A stretch of DNA of 32,100 bases from Acidobacteriaceae bacterium (GTDB lineage: Bacteria > Acidobacteriota > Terriglobia > Terriglobales > Acidobacteriaceae), in contig DAHUZH010000032.1 of assembly GCA_027306695.1 (NCBI GenBank), forward strand, positions 1-32,100, given 5' to 3'. A model generated the notes under the pieces. It made no database searches. It saw nothing but the letters and a program-made list of their open reading frames with translations, and was not told the DNA's origin. The position numbers and the translations under genes are program-made. This document shows positions 1-9,061 of this stretch, one piece after another; positions within the stretch are counted from its first letter, which is position 1; the number at the start of each line of letters is the position of its first letter.

Positions 1-242
1 AGTTTCCTACATCCCTGCCGCTGCCCTGATAGATACAAGAATGACTCATTTTGTCATTGAGCTACGTTAACCATCAATCGGCTCTAGAATCCAGAATTGC
101 TGGCGCGGATGACAGGCCATGCGGGGCCAACCCAGCCTGGCCGCCGAAACTAATTTCCCGAGCGTCCAGCTTAACTGTCTACGCCCGATGCGGATATTCG
201 GCGGTACAATACAGCGCAGCCGGATATAGCAGGGGAGACCCT
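1..242. other. Upstream region without a supported gene
   Basis: The reading frame of the radical SAM gene stays open back to position 51, but the residues upstream of 243 show no family resemblance and the clear ribosome binding site lies just before 243. A small inverted repeat (AATGAC, 7-nt spacer, GTCATT) sits near 41-59. I see no convincing promoter or RNA gene here. Confidence 0.5.
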
Positions 243-1730
243 ATGAACATATTGCTATTGTCGATGCCGGATTCGTTTGAGCATATGCCTTCGATTGTGA
301 TCCGCATGCCGAACGGGGCGTTAAGCTCGCTGGCGGGCAACGTCGATGGGCACCACAGAGTGGCGGTCGCCGATCTCATCCTGTGCCAGCGACGCGTACG
401 GGAGACGGTAACGCGTCTGGTCCAGGAGCTTGATCCTCAGGTCGTTGGACTCTCGGTCATGACGTTCCAGCGCAGGACCGCCGAACGCATTATACATCTG
501 ATTCGCCGCCTGAAACCGGACGCCAAGATCGTAGTCGGCGGGTATGATCCCAGCCTGGCGTCTGAGGCATACCTCGCCATGCCAATCGACTTCATCGTGC
601 GCGGTGAGGGAGAGGTCACATTCCGTGAACTGACGCGTGCGCTGGAAGGGCACGGCGACATGCACTTTATTTCTGGCCTGTCGCATCGACATGAAGGGCG
701 ATGGATTCACAACCAGTTGCGCGCGCCGAGCCTGCTGGAGAGCGAGGAGATCCGTCTGCCAAATCGAAGCGCGCGGGTGTTGGAGGGGTACACGATGCTG
801 GGGCGGCAGGTCGATGTGATCGAGACATCGCGCGGCTGCACCTATGACTGTAGCTTCTGCTCCATCATTGAAATGCGCGGACGCAATTTTCACACTTACT
901 CCTTCGACCGTGTGATCGCCGACATTCGAGACGCCAAGGAGCACGGAGCGCGTACGCTTTTCCTGGTCGATGACAACATCACGCTGAACGTGCGCCGTTT
1001 TGAAGCGCTCTGCAATGCGATCATTGAGGCCGGTCTCCATACCCTCGACTACTTTCTTCAAGGCATGACTTCGGCAATCGCCAACCATGGAGAGCAGTTG
1101 GCCCCTCTGATGAAGCGTGCTGGATTTCGCTACGTGTTTCTGGGAATCGAGAACATTCTGGAGAGCGACCTGAAGCTGCTGCAGGCGAGTGCAAAGAACA
1201 CGGCCCGCGTGAATGGGCACAGTACCGGCAATGCAACGCTGCAAGCGATCGAGTATCTGCATCGCAACGGCATCTACGTCGTGGGAGGGCTTATCGTCGG
1301 CAGTCCGAACGATACGGTGGAGTCGATCGAGGCGAACCTCGCCTTTGCGCGCAAGTATGTGGACTGGCCGTATATTCAGCATCCGACGCCATATCCTCGC
1401 ACACCCATGACGGACGATTTTCGCCGCCGCGGACTCATCGAACACGAGCGATTTGAAGAGTACGATGGGACCACTTCAGTCGTGCACAATGAGAACATGT
1501 CCGCCGACGAGATCGAGTATCTACGCTGGAAGGCTGAGCGCGGGATGAAGACGCGCCACCTGCCCAGCGTGTTCCTGCATGATCCGTGGTTCGTTGCGCG
1601 CAACGCAATGAAAATGGCTGCGCACACCTATCGCGGCTCGACGCTGCGCACCGTGCTCGGGCTGGAAAACGATCGGCAAGCCTTCGCCCGGTACAAGCAG
1701 ATTCGCGGCAAAGAGCGCGAATACGTCTGA
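243..1730 (+). CDS. B12-binding domain radical SAM protein
   Basis: This is a predicted cytosolic radical SAM enzyme of 495 residues. The N-terminal part (about 1-160) has the look of a cobalamin-binding Rossmann domain, with the stretches VVGLSVMTF, KIVVGGYDPS and DFIVRGEGEVTF. The radical SAM core follows, with the [4Fe-4S] motif C199-TYD-C203-SF-C206. Later come LFLVDDNIT and a GLIVGSPNDT segment typical of the barrel. The start at 243 is chosen because AGGGGAG precedes it and the protein then begins with the family-like MNILLLSMP. Members of this B12-binding group include methyltransferases and lipid- or cofactor-modifying enzymes. The substrate cannot be read from the sequence and no biosynthetic partner lies next to it. 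The tRNA-Met gene follows 178 nt downstream. Confidence 0.88.
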   Translation: MNILLLSMPDSFEHMPSIVIRMPNGALSSLAGNVDGHHRVAVADLILCQRRVRETVTRLVQELDPQVVGLSVMTFQRRTAERIIHLIRRLKPDAKIVVGGYDPSLASEAYLAMPIDFIVRGEGEVTFRELTRALEGHGDMHFISGLSHRHEGRWIHNQLRAPSLLESEEIRLPNRSARVLEGYTMLGRQVDVIETSRGCTYDCSFCSIIEMRGRNFHTYSFDRVIADIRDAKEHGARTLFLVDDNITLNVRRFEALCNAIIEAGLHTLDYFLQGMTSAIANHGEQLAPLMKRAGFRYVFLGIENILESDLKLLQASAKNTARVNGHSTGNATLQAIEYLHRNGIYVVGGLIVGSPNDTVESIEANLAFARKYVDWPYIQHPTPYPRTPMTDDFRRRGLIEHERFEEYDGTTSVVHNENMSADEIEYLRWKAERGMKTRHLPSVFLHDPWFVARNAMKMAAHTYRGSTLRTVLGLENDRQAFARYKQIRGKEREYV

Positions 1731-1908
1731 TCCATCTGTGGCACTCTGCCTGGAGATGGAATCCTACTGCGAATGGAAGCAGCAGAATCTCATCCGGGAC
1801 GTGGGCATGCGCTACAATAATGCCTGCTGCGGATTTGGGAGCGCTTGCTCTGCCGCAGCCCTCGATGCGTGGTCTCTCCGTCATCGCGATGCAGCAATTT
1901 CCCTTACT

Positions 1909-1985
1909 GGCGGCGTAGCTCAGATGGTTAGAGCGACGGACTCATAACCCGTAGGTCGGTGGTTCGATTCCACTCGCCGCCACCA
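1909..1985 (+). tRNA. tRNA-Met (anticodon CAT), elongator type
   Basis: This is a complete 77-nt cloverleaf with an encoded CCA end. The acceptor stem GGCGGCG/CGCCGCC pairs perfectly. The D stem is GCTC/GAGC, the anticodon loop is CTCATAA, and the T arm is GGTGG-TTCGATT-CCACT. The G1-C72 pair argues against an initiator tRNA, which has a mismatch there. The body resembles elongator tRNA-Met rather than the lysidine-modified tRNA-Ile with the same anticodon. One oddity is an A31-C39 mismatch closing the anticodon stem, where a T39 would pair. Confidence 0.95.
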
Positions 1986-2019
1986 GATTTGCATCGTTTT
2001 CCACCTCAAACTGAGGCAC

Positions 2020-3366
2020 TCAAGCACCGTAGATATTGGTGCGGAGAAATTGATTGTGGAATTTTCCGCCAGGATCGTAATGGTCGAGCAGCGCTCGATA
2101 CTCGGGCAGCTTGGCGTACATGGGTTGGATTGTTGACGGCGGCATGGTAAACAGCTTGGCCCAGTGCGGCCTGGCGTGGAAAGGAGCCAGCTTCGCTTCA
2201 ATCAAGGGAAGCACCTTTTTGACCGCAGGCCATTCCGGCTTCCAGGTAAAGTGCAGGGTCATGGAGGGCCGTTCGTAGCAGGGACTCATCCAAAGATCGT
2301 CCGCAGCAATGGTGCGCAGTTCGGTGATAAAAAGATGCGGAGTGATCTGGTCGCGTAGTTGTTCGACGGCCAGAATGGCTTCGTATCCTTTGTCGCAAGG
2401 AACGAAGTATTCCGTTTGCAGTTCGGCGCCGCTGCTGGGAACGAAGCCCATGCGGAAGTGGGGGAGCCTGTCATACCAGGGGCCGGGAATGCCCATCTGT
2501 TCGGTGCAGCTTTCCGCCGAGTGCCCTGGAAGCGGGTGAAGTTTCCGGGTTGCGAGTTTGGCGCCGAAAAATTCCGGTGCCAGGTCGGGCTTGGAGCCGG
2601 TTTCATAGCGGCGCTTGATCCATACCTGGGCGATGCGATGGTCTTGCCAGTTCGTAAACAGGCTAACACTGTAGCCGCTGGCAAAGATTTCTTCCAGATG
2701 GCCGCGCAGGTGGTCCATCGAAAGATTCTCATAAACGACCTGCGTCATTTGATACGCAGGTACGACCTTCAACGTGATGCTGGTGACGATGCCCAGGCCG
2801 CCCAGCCCGACAACGGTTCCGGGAAACTTGTCGCCATCGCGCTCTTTGGAAAGTGAGATCAACTCGCCATTTGCGGTAACGATTTCCATTCCAGTCACAG
2901 CAGTGGAAAGGTTGCCGTTCGCGTTGCCGGAGCCATGCGTCGCCGTCGCGCACGCGCCCACGACAGAAATCTGCGGCAAAGAAGCCAGGTTCTGCAATGC
3001 GTAGCCGTGCTGGTCGAGGTACGGGCCAAGCTGGCCGTAGATGACGCCCGCGCCGACAGTGATGGTCCTCGCCTTGGGGTCTAAAACCATCCGATCAAAT
3101 TGCTTCAAAGAGATTTGATTGGCGCTGCTGTCGGCGATCCCATTGAAAGAATGGCGCGTGCCGAGCGCCTTCAGCTTGCTGCAACTCTTTGCGATCTTTT
3201 GCACATCTCCGATGGTTTGGGGAACGTACAACCGTTCGGTATGGTAGGCGAAGTTTCCAGCCCAGTTGGTTCGAGGTTCGATTTGCAGGTCGCCGGATGC
3301 ATAGCGGGACAGCAGACCACTGGCAAGGAAAACACTGGAGGTTTTCAGGAAGTCTCTTTTATCCAT
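2020..3366 (-). CDS. FAD-linked alditol oxidase (AldO/xylitol oxidase-like), exported
   Basis: This 448-residue flavoenzyme resembles the VAO/PCMH-fold sugar-alcohol and aldonolactone oxidases. The match is best to alditol (xylitol) oxidases, which oxidise the terminal hydroxyl of polyols to an aldose and release H2O2. Visible marks are NWAGN near residue 34, GTRHSFNG with H72 at the expected covalent FAD attachment position, LASLPQISVVGACATATHGSG, and the C-terminal HYDPGGKFHNQFL typical of the family. The N-terminus DKRDFLKTSS followed by a hydrophobic run looks like a Tat signal in which the first Arg is Lys. Start at 3366 is chosen because the longer frame adds 35 unrelated residues; GGAAAGG lies about 14 nt upstream, which is rather far. 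It is divergent from the S41 homologue. Substrate preference is inference only. Confidence 0.85.
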   Translation of the reverse strand: MDKRDFLKTSSVFLASGLLSRYASGDLQIEPRTNWAGNFAYHTERLYVPQTIGDVQKIAKSCSKLKALGTRHSFNGIADSSANQISLKQFDRMVLDPKARTITVGAGVIYGQLGPYLDQHGYALQNLASLPQISVVGACATATHGSGNANGNLSTAVTGMEIVTANGELISLSKERDGDKFPGTVVGLGGLGIVTSITLKVVPAYQMTQVVYENLSMDHLRGHLEEIFASGYSVSLFTNWQDHRIAQVWIKRRYETGSKPDLAPEFFGAKLATRKLHPLPGHSAESCTEQMGIPGPWYDRLPHFRMGFVPSSGAELQTEYFVPCDKGYEAILAVEQLRDQITPHLFITELRTIAADDLWMSPCYERPSMTLHFTWKPEWPAVKKVLPLIEAKLAPFHARPHWAKLFTMPPSTIQPMYAKLPEYRALLDHYDPGGKFHNQFLRTNIYGA

Positions 3367-3487
3367 ATAGCTATGTTCTACCTTTCCATTCGCGCCTTTA
3401 GCATGTATTTCCCTGGATATCCATTGCGACGGGGAGAAAGTTGTACACTGGGGCCAGTGGTTGTTTGCCAAACCGCGCCTTTAATGT

Positions 3488-4756
3488 ATGCCTAAAGCAC
3501 TCAAGCTTTCTCTTCTCGCCATCTCCGTGCTGCTGGTCGTGTTTGTGTTTCTTGGCGGCATTCTGCCTGGCGGTGTCAGCGCCGGCACAGACGCCACCGC
3601 CTATCAGCAAATCGAAGTCTACAGTGAAGTGTTGCAGCACATCCAGAACGATTATGTCGTCACGCCGAATATCCAGGACGTCACGATCGGATCGCTGCAT
3701 GGATTGCTGGAAGGACTCGATCCCGATTCCGGTTATCTGACGCCTGCAGAGTTCAAGATCTATCAGTCGCATCAAAGTGAGATCAAGGCCCAGGTTGGCG
3801 TCGACATTTCCAAGCGCTATGGATATGCGACCGTGGTCTCTGTGATTCCCGGCAGTCCAGCCGACAGAGCGGGGATCGTCGATGGAGACGTGATCGAGTC
3901 GATTGGCAATCAGAGTACGCGGGTCATGCCGATCCAGATGATCGAGTTATTGCTGGATGGCCAGCCGGGCACGAAGGTCAGCTTCTCCGTGATCGAACCG
4001 ACCAGCGCCACGCCCAACGCGATGACGCTGACGCGCACGCTGCCACAATATCCGGTGCTGCATGTGGATGAATATGAAAACAGCAGCATTTTGTATCTAA
4101 AGCCCTACGACCTGCAGAAAGATCGCGTGGATGAGGTGCTGGCGCGGATCGCCCAGGTGCAAAAAACGGGCCAGCAAAAAATTCTGCTCGATCTGCGCGA
4201 CGTTGTCGATGGCGAGATGGATCCCGCAGTGCAACTGGCGAATGCATTTCTCAAATCGGGCACGATTGCGACGCTCGAAGGACAGAAGTATCCACAACAG
4301 ACGTGGACTGCCGCACCAAAGAACTTTGTTACCGCTGCTCCGCTGATGGTCCTGGTGAACCATGGCACAGCCGGGCCGGCAGAGATCGTAGCGGCTGCGC
4401 TCAAGGACAACAATCGCGCCCAGTTGGTGGGCGACCGCACGTTCGGTACTGGCTCCGTGCAAAAGCAGATCCCCTTGCCGGATGGCGCTGTACTGTTTCT
4501 GTCGGTCGCCAAGTATCGCGGGCCGGACGGCAAAGTGATCCAGCATGATGCGGTGATGCCGAACGTATTGGTGGCCGCGAACAATGGATTTGGGATGGGC
4601 GCGCCGTCGGCTGCCAAGTCCACGTCCGGCCCGGTGACGAAACCGACCGTCCCGGCTACAACTCCGGCGCAGCCGCCAGCGCAGCCATCGGTCGCACAAC
4701 CGGATGACCAGTTGGACAAGGCGTTGGCCCTTCTAAAGCAGGAGAAAGCCGCCTAG
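3488..4756 (+). CDS. S41 (C-terminal processing) peptidase homologue, catalytic residues missing
   Basis: This 422-residue protein has the Ctp/Prc family architecture. It carries an N-terminal membrane anchor or signal (about 5-31), a short helical segment with LHGLLEGLDPDSGYLTP, a PDZ domain (about 100-180, VVSVIPGSPADRAGIVDGDVI), and the S41 core from about 200 to 360. It ends in a Pro/Ala-rich tail (about 375-405). In active members the core reads SASASEI...D...FGKG. Here the same segment reads TAGPAEI...D...FGTG, so the Ser position is Gly296 and the Lys position is Thr321, while Asp307 remains. It is therefore probably not a working protease by the standard Ser/Lys dyad and may act as a scaffold or regulator in the periplasm. 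The PBP1A-like gene follows 159 nt downstream on the same strand. No strong ribosome binding site precedes the ATG. Confidence 0.88.
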   Translation: MPKALKLSLLAISVLLVVFVFLGGILPGGVSAGTDATAYQQIEVYSEVLQHIQNDYVVTPNIQDVTIGSLHGLLEGLDPDSGYLTPAEFKIYQSHQSEIKAQVGVDISKRYGYATVVSVIPGSPADRAGIVDGDVIESIGNQSTRVMPIQMIELLLDGQPGTKVSFSVIEPTSATPNAMTLTRTLPQYPVLHVDEYENSSILYLKPYDLQKDRVDEVLARIAQVQKTGQQKILLDLRDVVDGEMDPAVQLANAFLKSGTIATLEGQKYPQQTWTAAPKNFVTAAPLMVLVNHGTAGPAEIVAAALKDNNRAQLVGDRTFGTGSVQKQIPLPDGAVLFLSVAKYRGPDGKVIQHDAVMPNVLVAANNGFGMGAPSAAKSTSGPVTKPTVPATTPAQPPAQPSVAQPDDQLDKALALLKQEKAA

Positions 4757-4807
4757 TTGATAGCGGGTGTATTGCCGCGTGTTCCAATCTGCTCTCATCC
4801 GAACAAG

Positions 4808-4825
4808 CTGCAAATAGATTTGCAG
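4808..4825. promoter_or_regulatory. 18-bp perfect palindrome upstream of the PBP gene
   Basis: CTGCAAAT and ATTTGCAG form a perfect 8-bp inverted repeat with a 2-bp centre. It lies in the 159-nt gap between the S41 homologue and the penicillin-binding protein, about 90 nt before the latter. The size and symmetry fit a dimeric repressor operator. No run of T follows, so it does not look like a terminator. The bound regulator is unknown. Confidence 0.4.
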
Positions 4826-4915
4826 GAAGTTTCCTCGTGCGCAGTCGCACGCGCTGCCGTTAGGATAGGGGCATACTGCTGTATTTTTTAGCGGCGTCAT
4901 GCATCGGGACTGTCC

Positions 4916-7207
4916 TTGACCTTTACACCTCCAGCACAGCCACACTCTTCCTACACGCGCCGCGTGAACTTCCGACCGCCTTCCAGCCGGCGTAAGAAAC
5001 TGGCAGGCTCGACTGCGTTCGCGGTCCTGGCGATTCTGGCGGCAATGTTCGGCTCGCTCTGCGGGCTGCTGCTGATCTATACCGTCGACTTGCCGCAGAT
5101 TCAGGAACTGGAACGCTACCGGCCCAATACAACGACGGTGTTGTATGACATTCACGGCGTGCAGATAGGTTCGTTTGCGCTGGAGCGTCGCATTGTGGTC
5201 GGGTATGACGACATCCCTCCCGTACTGCGGCACGCTGTGATTTCCATTGAGGACAAGAATTTTGAAAGCCACTGGGGCGTCAATCTTTTTCGCGTCATTG
5301 GGGCCGCGTATCGCGACCTGACTGCGGACCGGCGTGCGCAGGGTGCTTCGACACTCACCATGCAATTGGCAAAAAATCTTTTTTTGTCGCCGGAGAGATC
5401 CTTCCGCCGCAAATTGCAGGAAGTGCTGCTTTCCATCCAGATTGAGCGGAACTTTACCAAGGAGCAGATTTTCACTTTATACGTGAACCAGATTTATCTG
5501 GGCCAGGGTGTTTATGGGTTTGAGGCTGGATCGGAGTACTACTTCAGCAAGCATGCGCGCGATTTGACTCTACCGGAAGCGGCGTTATTGGCTGCTTTGC
5601 CGCGTGGGCCATCGTATTACTCCCCGGTTACGCATTCGGAGCGGGCCTTGGAGCGCCGCAATCGCGTGTTGAACGCCATGCTGGAAGATGGCGTGATTAC
5701 GGCGCAACAGGCGTCGGAGGCCAAAGCGGCTCCGCTGGGGCTGCACATTGAGCCGCCTCCGAATACAGCAGCTCCGTGGTTTGTCGAGGAGGTGCGCAAA
5801 GAACTGGACCAACGGTTCGGCTCGGACATGGTGCACCAGTCCGGCCTGCGCGTCGACACAACACTGGATTTGAAGTTGCAGCAAGCCGCCAACCAGGCCG
5901 TGCTGGATGGACTGGCCACCTACGAGCGACGCCGAGGCTGGCAGGGGCATCTGCTGAATGTGATTGTGGCGGGTAGTTCGGTGGATGCATTTCATCATCC
6001 AGATTGGGTCCTTCCTCCGACACCAGGGGCCTATATTCACGGCGTAGTGACAGAGGTGTTGCCGTATGAAGTGACGGTGCGCGTTGGCGACCATCAGAGC
6101 GCGATTCTTGCACCGGAGGACTGGACATGGACGAACGATAAGCTGGCCAGCGATTTTTTGAAGACGGGCGATATCGTGTATGTGCACATTTTACCGGCCC
6201 AGAGCGGCGATAGCGGCAGCGTGTTGCACGCTTCGCTGGAGCAGGATTCCGGCGCGCAGGCCTCATTGATGGCGGTCGACAATGCCAGCGGCGACGTGCT
6301 CGCCATGGTGGGCGGGCGCGACTTCAACCTTTCGCAGTATGACCGTGCCATGCAGGCGCAGCGGCAGACTGGGTCATCGTTCAAAGCGTATGTCTATACC
6401 ACCGCTATGGAGGCCGGCGACAAGCCGGACAGCATGGTCCTGGATGCGCCAGTCACATTTCACACGGCCTCTGGAGCGTACTCGCCGCACGATTACGACA
6501 ATCGTTATCAGGGCAACATCACGCTGCTGCATGCCTTTGCGGACTCGCGAAACATTCCCGCTCTAAAACTGGCGCAACGGCTTGGGATCAGCAATGTGAT
6601 TGCGACCGCGCATCGTTTCGGCGTCACCTCAGACATTCCGCCTTTCCTGCCCATTGCCCTGGGCGCGGCGGGCATCAGCCTGTATGAACAAGTGGCCGCC
6701 TACAGCAGCTTTCCGAATGATGGCATCCGCCTCACACCACATTTTGTACATAAGGTGACGACCGCAGATGAAGAGGTGCTGTGGGAGGACACGCCGGACG
6801 TCCACGTTGCTACCGACGCGAAGACGGCGCGGGAGATGATGCAGTTGTTTGAGGCGGTCATCCATCAGGGTACTGGCGTGGCAGCCGGGCAATTGCATCA
6901 TCCGCTGGGCGGGAAGACGGGCACAACCAACGATTTTACGGATGCATGGTTCCTTGGGTTTTCGCCCTCTGTGACGTGCGGGGTCTGGGTTGGTTACGAC
7001 GATCGCCAGAGTCTTGGCCCCAAAGAAACGGGCGCGCGAGCGGCGCTGCCAATCTGGATGGGCTTCATGCGCGCTGCGATTGCGGACCATCCCGACGAAA
7101 ATTTTCCGGGTGAAAGACCGGTTGCGGCCCCGGTCGGTTCGTTCGCGACATCCTCCACGAAGGGCACAACATCCCGTCTTGGCGCCGTGCTGCAGGCGGC
7201 ACATTAG
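4916..7207 (+). CDS. Class A penicillin-binding protein (PBP1A-like, bifunctional)
   Basis: This 763-residue peptidoglycan synthase has a basic cytoplasmic tail and one transmembrane helix (about 33-55). The GT51 glycosyltransferase domain follows, with catalytic E112 in IEDKNFESHWG and GASTLTMQLAKN. The transpeptidase domain has S487-S-F-K490 (SxxK), S544-R-N546 (SxN) and K667-T-G669 (KTG), so both activities appear intact. A linker of about 120 residues between the domains (about 345-450) fits the OB-like insert of PBP1A proteins. It acts at the periplasmic face, polymerising lipid II and cross-linking stem peptides. The start is TTG at 4916, with GGGA about 7 nt upstream; a GTG at 4964 is possible but has no ribosome binding site. 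The preceding S41 homologue could be functionally linked. Confidence 0.93.
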   Translation: MTFTPPAQPHSSYTRRVNFRPPSSRRKKLAGSTAFAVLAILAAMFGSLCGLLLIYTVDLPQIQELERYRPNTTTVLYDIHGVQIGSFALERRIVVGYDDIPPVLRHAVISIEDKNFESHWGVNLFRVIGAAYRDLTADRRAQGASTLTMQLAKNLFLSPERSFRRKLQEVLLSIQIERNFTKEQIFTLYVNQIYLGQGVYGFEAGSEYYFSKHARDLTLPEAALLAALPRGPSYYSPVTHSERALERRNRVLNAMLEDGVITAQQASEAKAAPLGLHIEPPPNTAAPWFVEEVRKELDQRFGSDMVHQSGLRVDTTLDLKLQQAANQAVLDGLATYERRRGWQGHLLNVIVAGSSVDAFHHPDWVLPPTPGAYIHGVVTEVLPYEVTVRVGDHQSAILAPEDWTWTNDKLASDFLKTGDIVYVHILPAQSGDSGSVLHASLEQDSGAQASLMAVDNASGDVLAMVGGRDFNLSQYDRAMQAQRQTGSSFKAYVYTTAMEAGDKPDSMVLDAPVTFHTASGAYSPHDYDNRYQGNITLLHAFADSRNIPALKLAQRLGISNVIATAHRFGVTSDIPPFLPIALGAAGISLYEQVAAYSSFPNDGIRLTPHFVHKVTTADEEVLWEDTPDVHVATDAKTAREMMQLFEAVIHQGTGVAAGQLHHPLGGKTGTTNDFTDAWFLGFSPSVTCGVWVGYDDRQSLGPKETGARAALPIWMGFMRAAIADHPDENFPGERPVAAPVGSFATSSTKGTTSRLGAVLQAAH

Positions 7208-7286
7208 AACGAATTGATGGTTAGTGTGGCCGAATGGCTCGCTTGCCATCTGTGTGCCACAAGCTGTCAATCCGCTCAATCGAACA

Positions 7287-8264
7287 TTAACTATCCAGCG
7301 AACGCGGCGTCATTCCCGAAACAGCATCGAACAAAGCGAAATAATGCCGGGCGCGGGAAATATCGCGGTCAATTTGCTCCTTCAACGCCTGGGGCGATGG
7401 CCACTGAATCTCAGGCCGGATGCGGTCGAGAAAGCGCAGCCGGAGTGGCGTGCGTTCCTTTAGTTCGATGGGATTAAAGTTGAGAATATGGCTTTCGACG
7501 GCTAAGGAATCTTTACCGAATGTAGGTCGATTGCCGATGTTGGTGACGGACTGGAAGGGTTCGCCGTTCACCGCCAGGCAGGTGATGTAGACACCATTGG
7601 CCGGAAGCAACTCGGTGTAATTCGCGAGGTTGATGGTCGGCACTGTGTAGCGCGAGCCGTAACCACGGCCGGGCGCTGGCGTTGAAATAATTTCAAAAGG
7701 CCGGCCAAGAAGCTGCCGCGCAGCACGCATGTTTCCGTCCGCGATGACGGCGCGGACAACGCTGCTCGAAACTACAATACGCCGCCACAAGGTAGGCCGG
7801 TGCACGCGGGCCTGGAATCCCAATTCCTTTCCAAGAATTGCCAACTCGCTGACATCGGCGGTGGCGTCCGCGCCGAAGCGAAAATTTTCTCCCTCCTGGA
7901 CTTCGATGGCCCCCAGCACGTCCCGCAGGATGCCGCGCGCAAACTCCGGTGCGGTCAGCCGGGAGAGTCGATGGGTGAAGGGAAGGACAAGCACGGCATC
8001 GAGGCTGGTCTGCGCCAGCAAAGTAAGTTTTTCTTCCAGTGGAGTGATCAGGCGAAGCGGAGTTTGCGGACGCAGCACGCGCGCGGGATGAGGCTCGAAG
8101 GTCACGGCCACGGAGCGCGCATGGAGCGCCCGCGCCCGCTCGATCACTTCCGAGAGAACGGCCTGGTGTCCGCGATGCACGCCATCGAAGTTGCCGATGG
8201 TGACGACGGAAGGGCCGTAATGCGCGGGAATTTCCTGGAGCGAGCGGAAGATTTGCATGGTCAT
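7287..8264 (-). CDS. ribF: Bifunctional riboflavin kinase / FAD synthetase RibF
   Basis: This 325-residue enzyme phosphorylates riboflavin to FMN and adenylates FMN to FAD. The N-terminal nucleotidyltransferase domain begins with VVTIGNFDGVHRGHQAVL, holding the HxGH-type motif, and continues with ARSVAVTFEPHPARVL. The C-terminal kinase domain holds GRGYGSRYTVPTINL, ITCLAVNG, VTNIGNRPTFG and VESHIL. Its length matches the family. The ATG overlaps the stop codon of the upstream metallohydrolase gene as ATGA, so it is probably translationally coupled as the last gene of the minus-strand operon that starts with the ygfZ-like gene. It converges with the PBP gene across about 80 nt. Confidence 0.95.
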   Translation of the reverse strand: MTMQIFRSLQEIPAHYGPSVVTIGNFDGVHRGHQAVLSEVIERARALHARSVAVTFEPHPARVLRPQTPLRLITPLEEKLTLLAQTSLDAVLVLPFTHRLSRLTAPEFARGILRDVLGAIEVQEGENFRFGADATADVSELAILGKELGFQARVHRPTLWRRIVVSSSVVRAVIADGNMRAARQLLGRPFEIISTPAPGRGYGSRYTVPTINLANYTELLPANGVYITCLAVNGEPFQSVTNIGNRPTFGKDSLAVESHILNFNPIELKERTPLRLRFLDRIRPEIQWPSPQALKEQIDRDISRARHYFALFDAVSGMTPRSLDS

Positions 8265-9043
8265 AGCTCGAATGGAATGCGCAGGCCGTCATAGGCCAGC
8301 CGGACGTGTCGGGGCAATTCGCTTTCCGTTTCCACATGTCCCAGGTCGTGCGACATATGGGTGAAGTAGGCGCAGCGCGGACGGATTTTCTCGACAAACT
8401 GTAAGGACGTTTCCAGGTTGGAGTGGCTGGGATGCGGCGTTCGGCGCAGTGCGTCGAGGATCAATACGTCGAGGTCTTCGAGCAGTGCAAAGCTCGATGT
8501 GGGAATGTCGCTCATGTCCGTCAGATAGGCGGCGGTGCCGAAGCGGAAGCCAACGGTTGAGAGATCGCCATGCAACAGCGGAACGCTGAGAAAGTCTGCG
8601 CCAAATAAATGCGTGCTCGATTGCAACGGATGGAGGGCGACGCGGGCCTTGTGAGGATAATGGTTGTTCTCGGAAAAGGTGTATTCAAAGATGTGGCGCA
8701 GCACGTCCGCCGTCACCCGGTCGGCATATAGGGGAATTTTTTCGGCGTTCTTGAAGCTGAGCGGGCGCAGGTCGTCCAGGCCGAGGATGTGGTCGGCGTG
8801 GGCGTGCGTATAGAGCACGGCATCGATGCTGCGCAGATTTTCGCGAAGGGCCTGCTGGCGAAAGTCGGGACCGGTATCGATGAGGACCGTCCGGGTTTTC
8901 TCGCCATCGGGGAAGGCGATGGCGATCGAAGGCCGGGTACGGCGGTCGCGCGGATCGCTGGAGGTGCAGACGTGGCAGTTGCATCCCAGGGTCGGGACGC
9001 CCATTGAAGTGCCGCTGCCTAAAAGAACGATCTCCGCCTGCAT
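8261..9043 (-). CDS. MBL-fold metallohydrolase, PhnP-like
   Basis: This 260-residue metallo-beta-lactamase-fold hydrolase resembles PhnP, a phosphodiesterase acting on cyclic ribose phosphates. It opens with VLLGSGTSMGVPTLG, then C21-x-C23-xx-C26, which matches the extra zinc site of PhnP-type proteins. The main metal motif is T-H80-A-H82-A-D84-H85, and DMSDIP and THMSHDLGH supply further metal ligands. No other phn gene is in the window, so a role in phosphonate use is not supported and a housekeeping phosphodiesterase role is more likely. It lies 18 nt after the DUF1844 gene and overlaps ribF by 4 nt. GGGAA lies about 5 nt before its start. Confidence 0.88.
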   Translation of the reverse strand: MQAEIVLLGSGTSMGVPTLGCNCHVCTSSDPRDRRTRPSIAIAFPDGEKTRTVLIDTGPDFRQQALRENLRSIDAVLYTHAHADHILGLDDLRPLSFKNAEKIPLYADRVTADVLRHIFEYTFSENNHYPHKARVALHPLQSSTHLFGADFLSVPLLHGDLSTVGFRFGTAAYLTDMSDIPTSSFALLEDLDVLILDALRRTPHPSHSNLETSLQFVEKIRPRCAYFTHMSHDLGHVETESELPRHVRLAYDGLRIPFEL

Positions 9044-9061
9044 TCGTTTCCCACGCCTCCG

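Noticed and set aside
321-1445. 374-codon minus-strand open frame
   Set aside because: It lies antisense to the radical SAM gene, has no family features, and is explained by high GC and codon bias.
3424-3449. TTGCGA / TACACT promoter for the S41 homologue
   Set aside because: The spacing is only 14 nt and the matches are weak.
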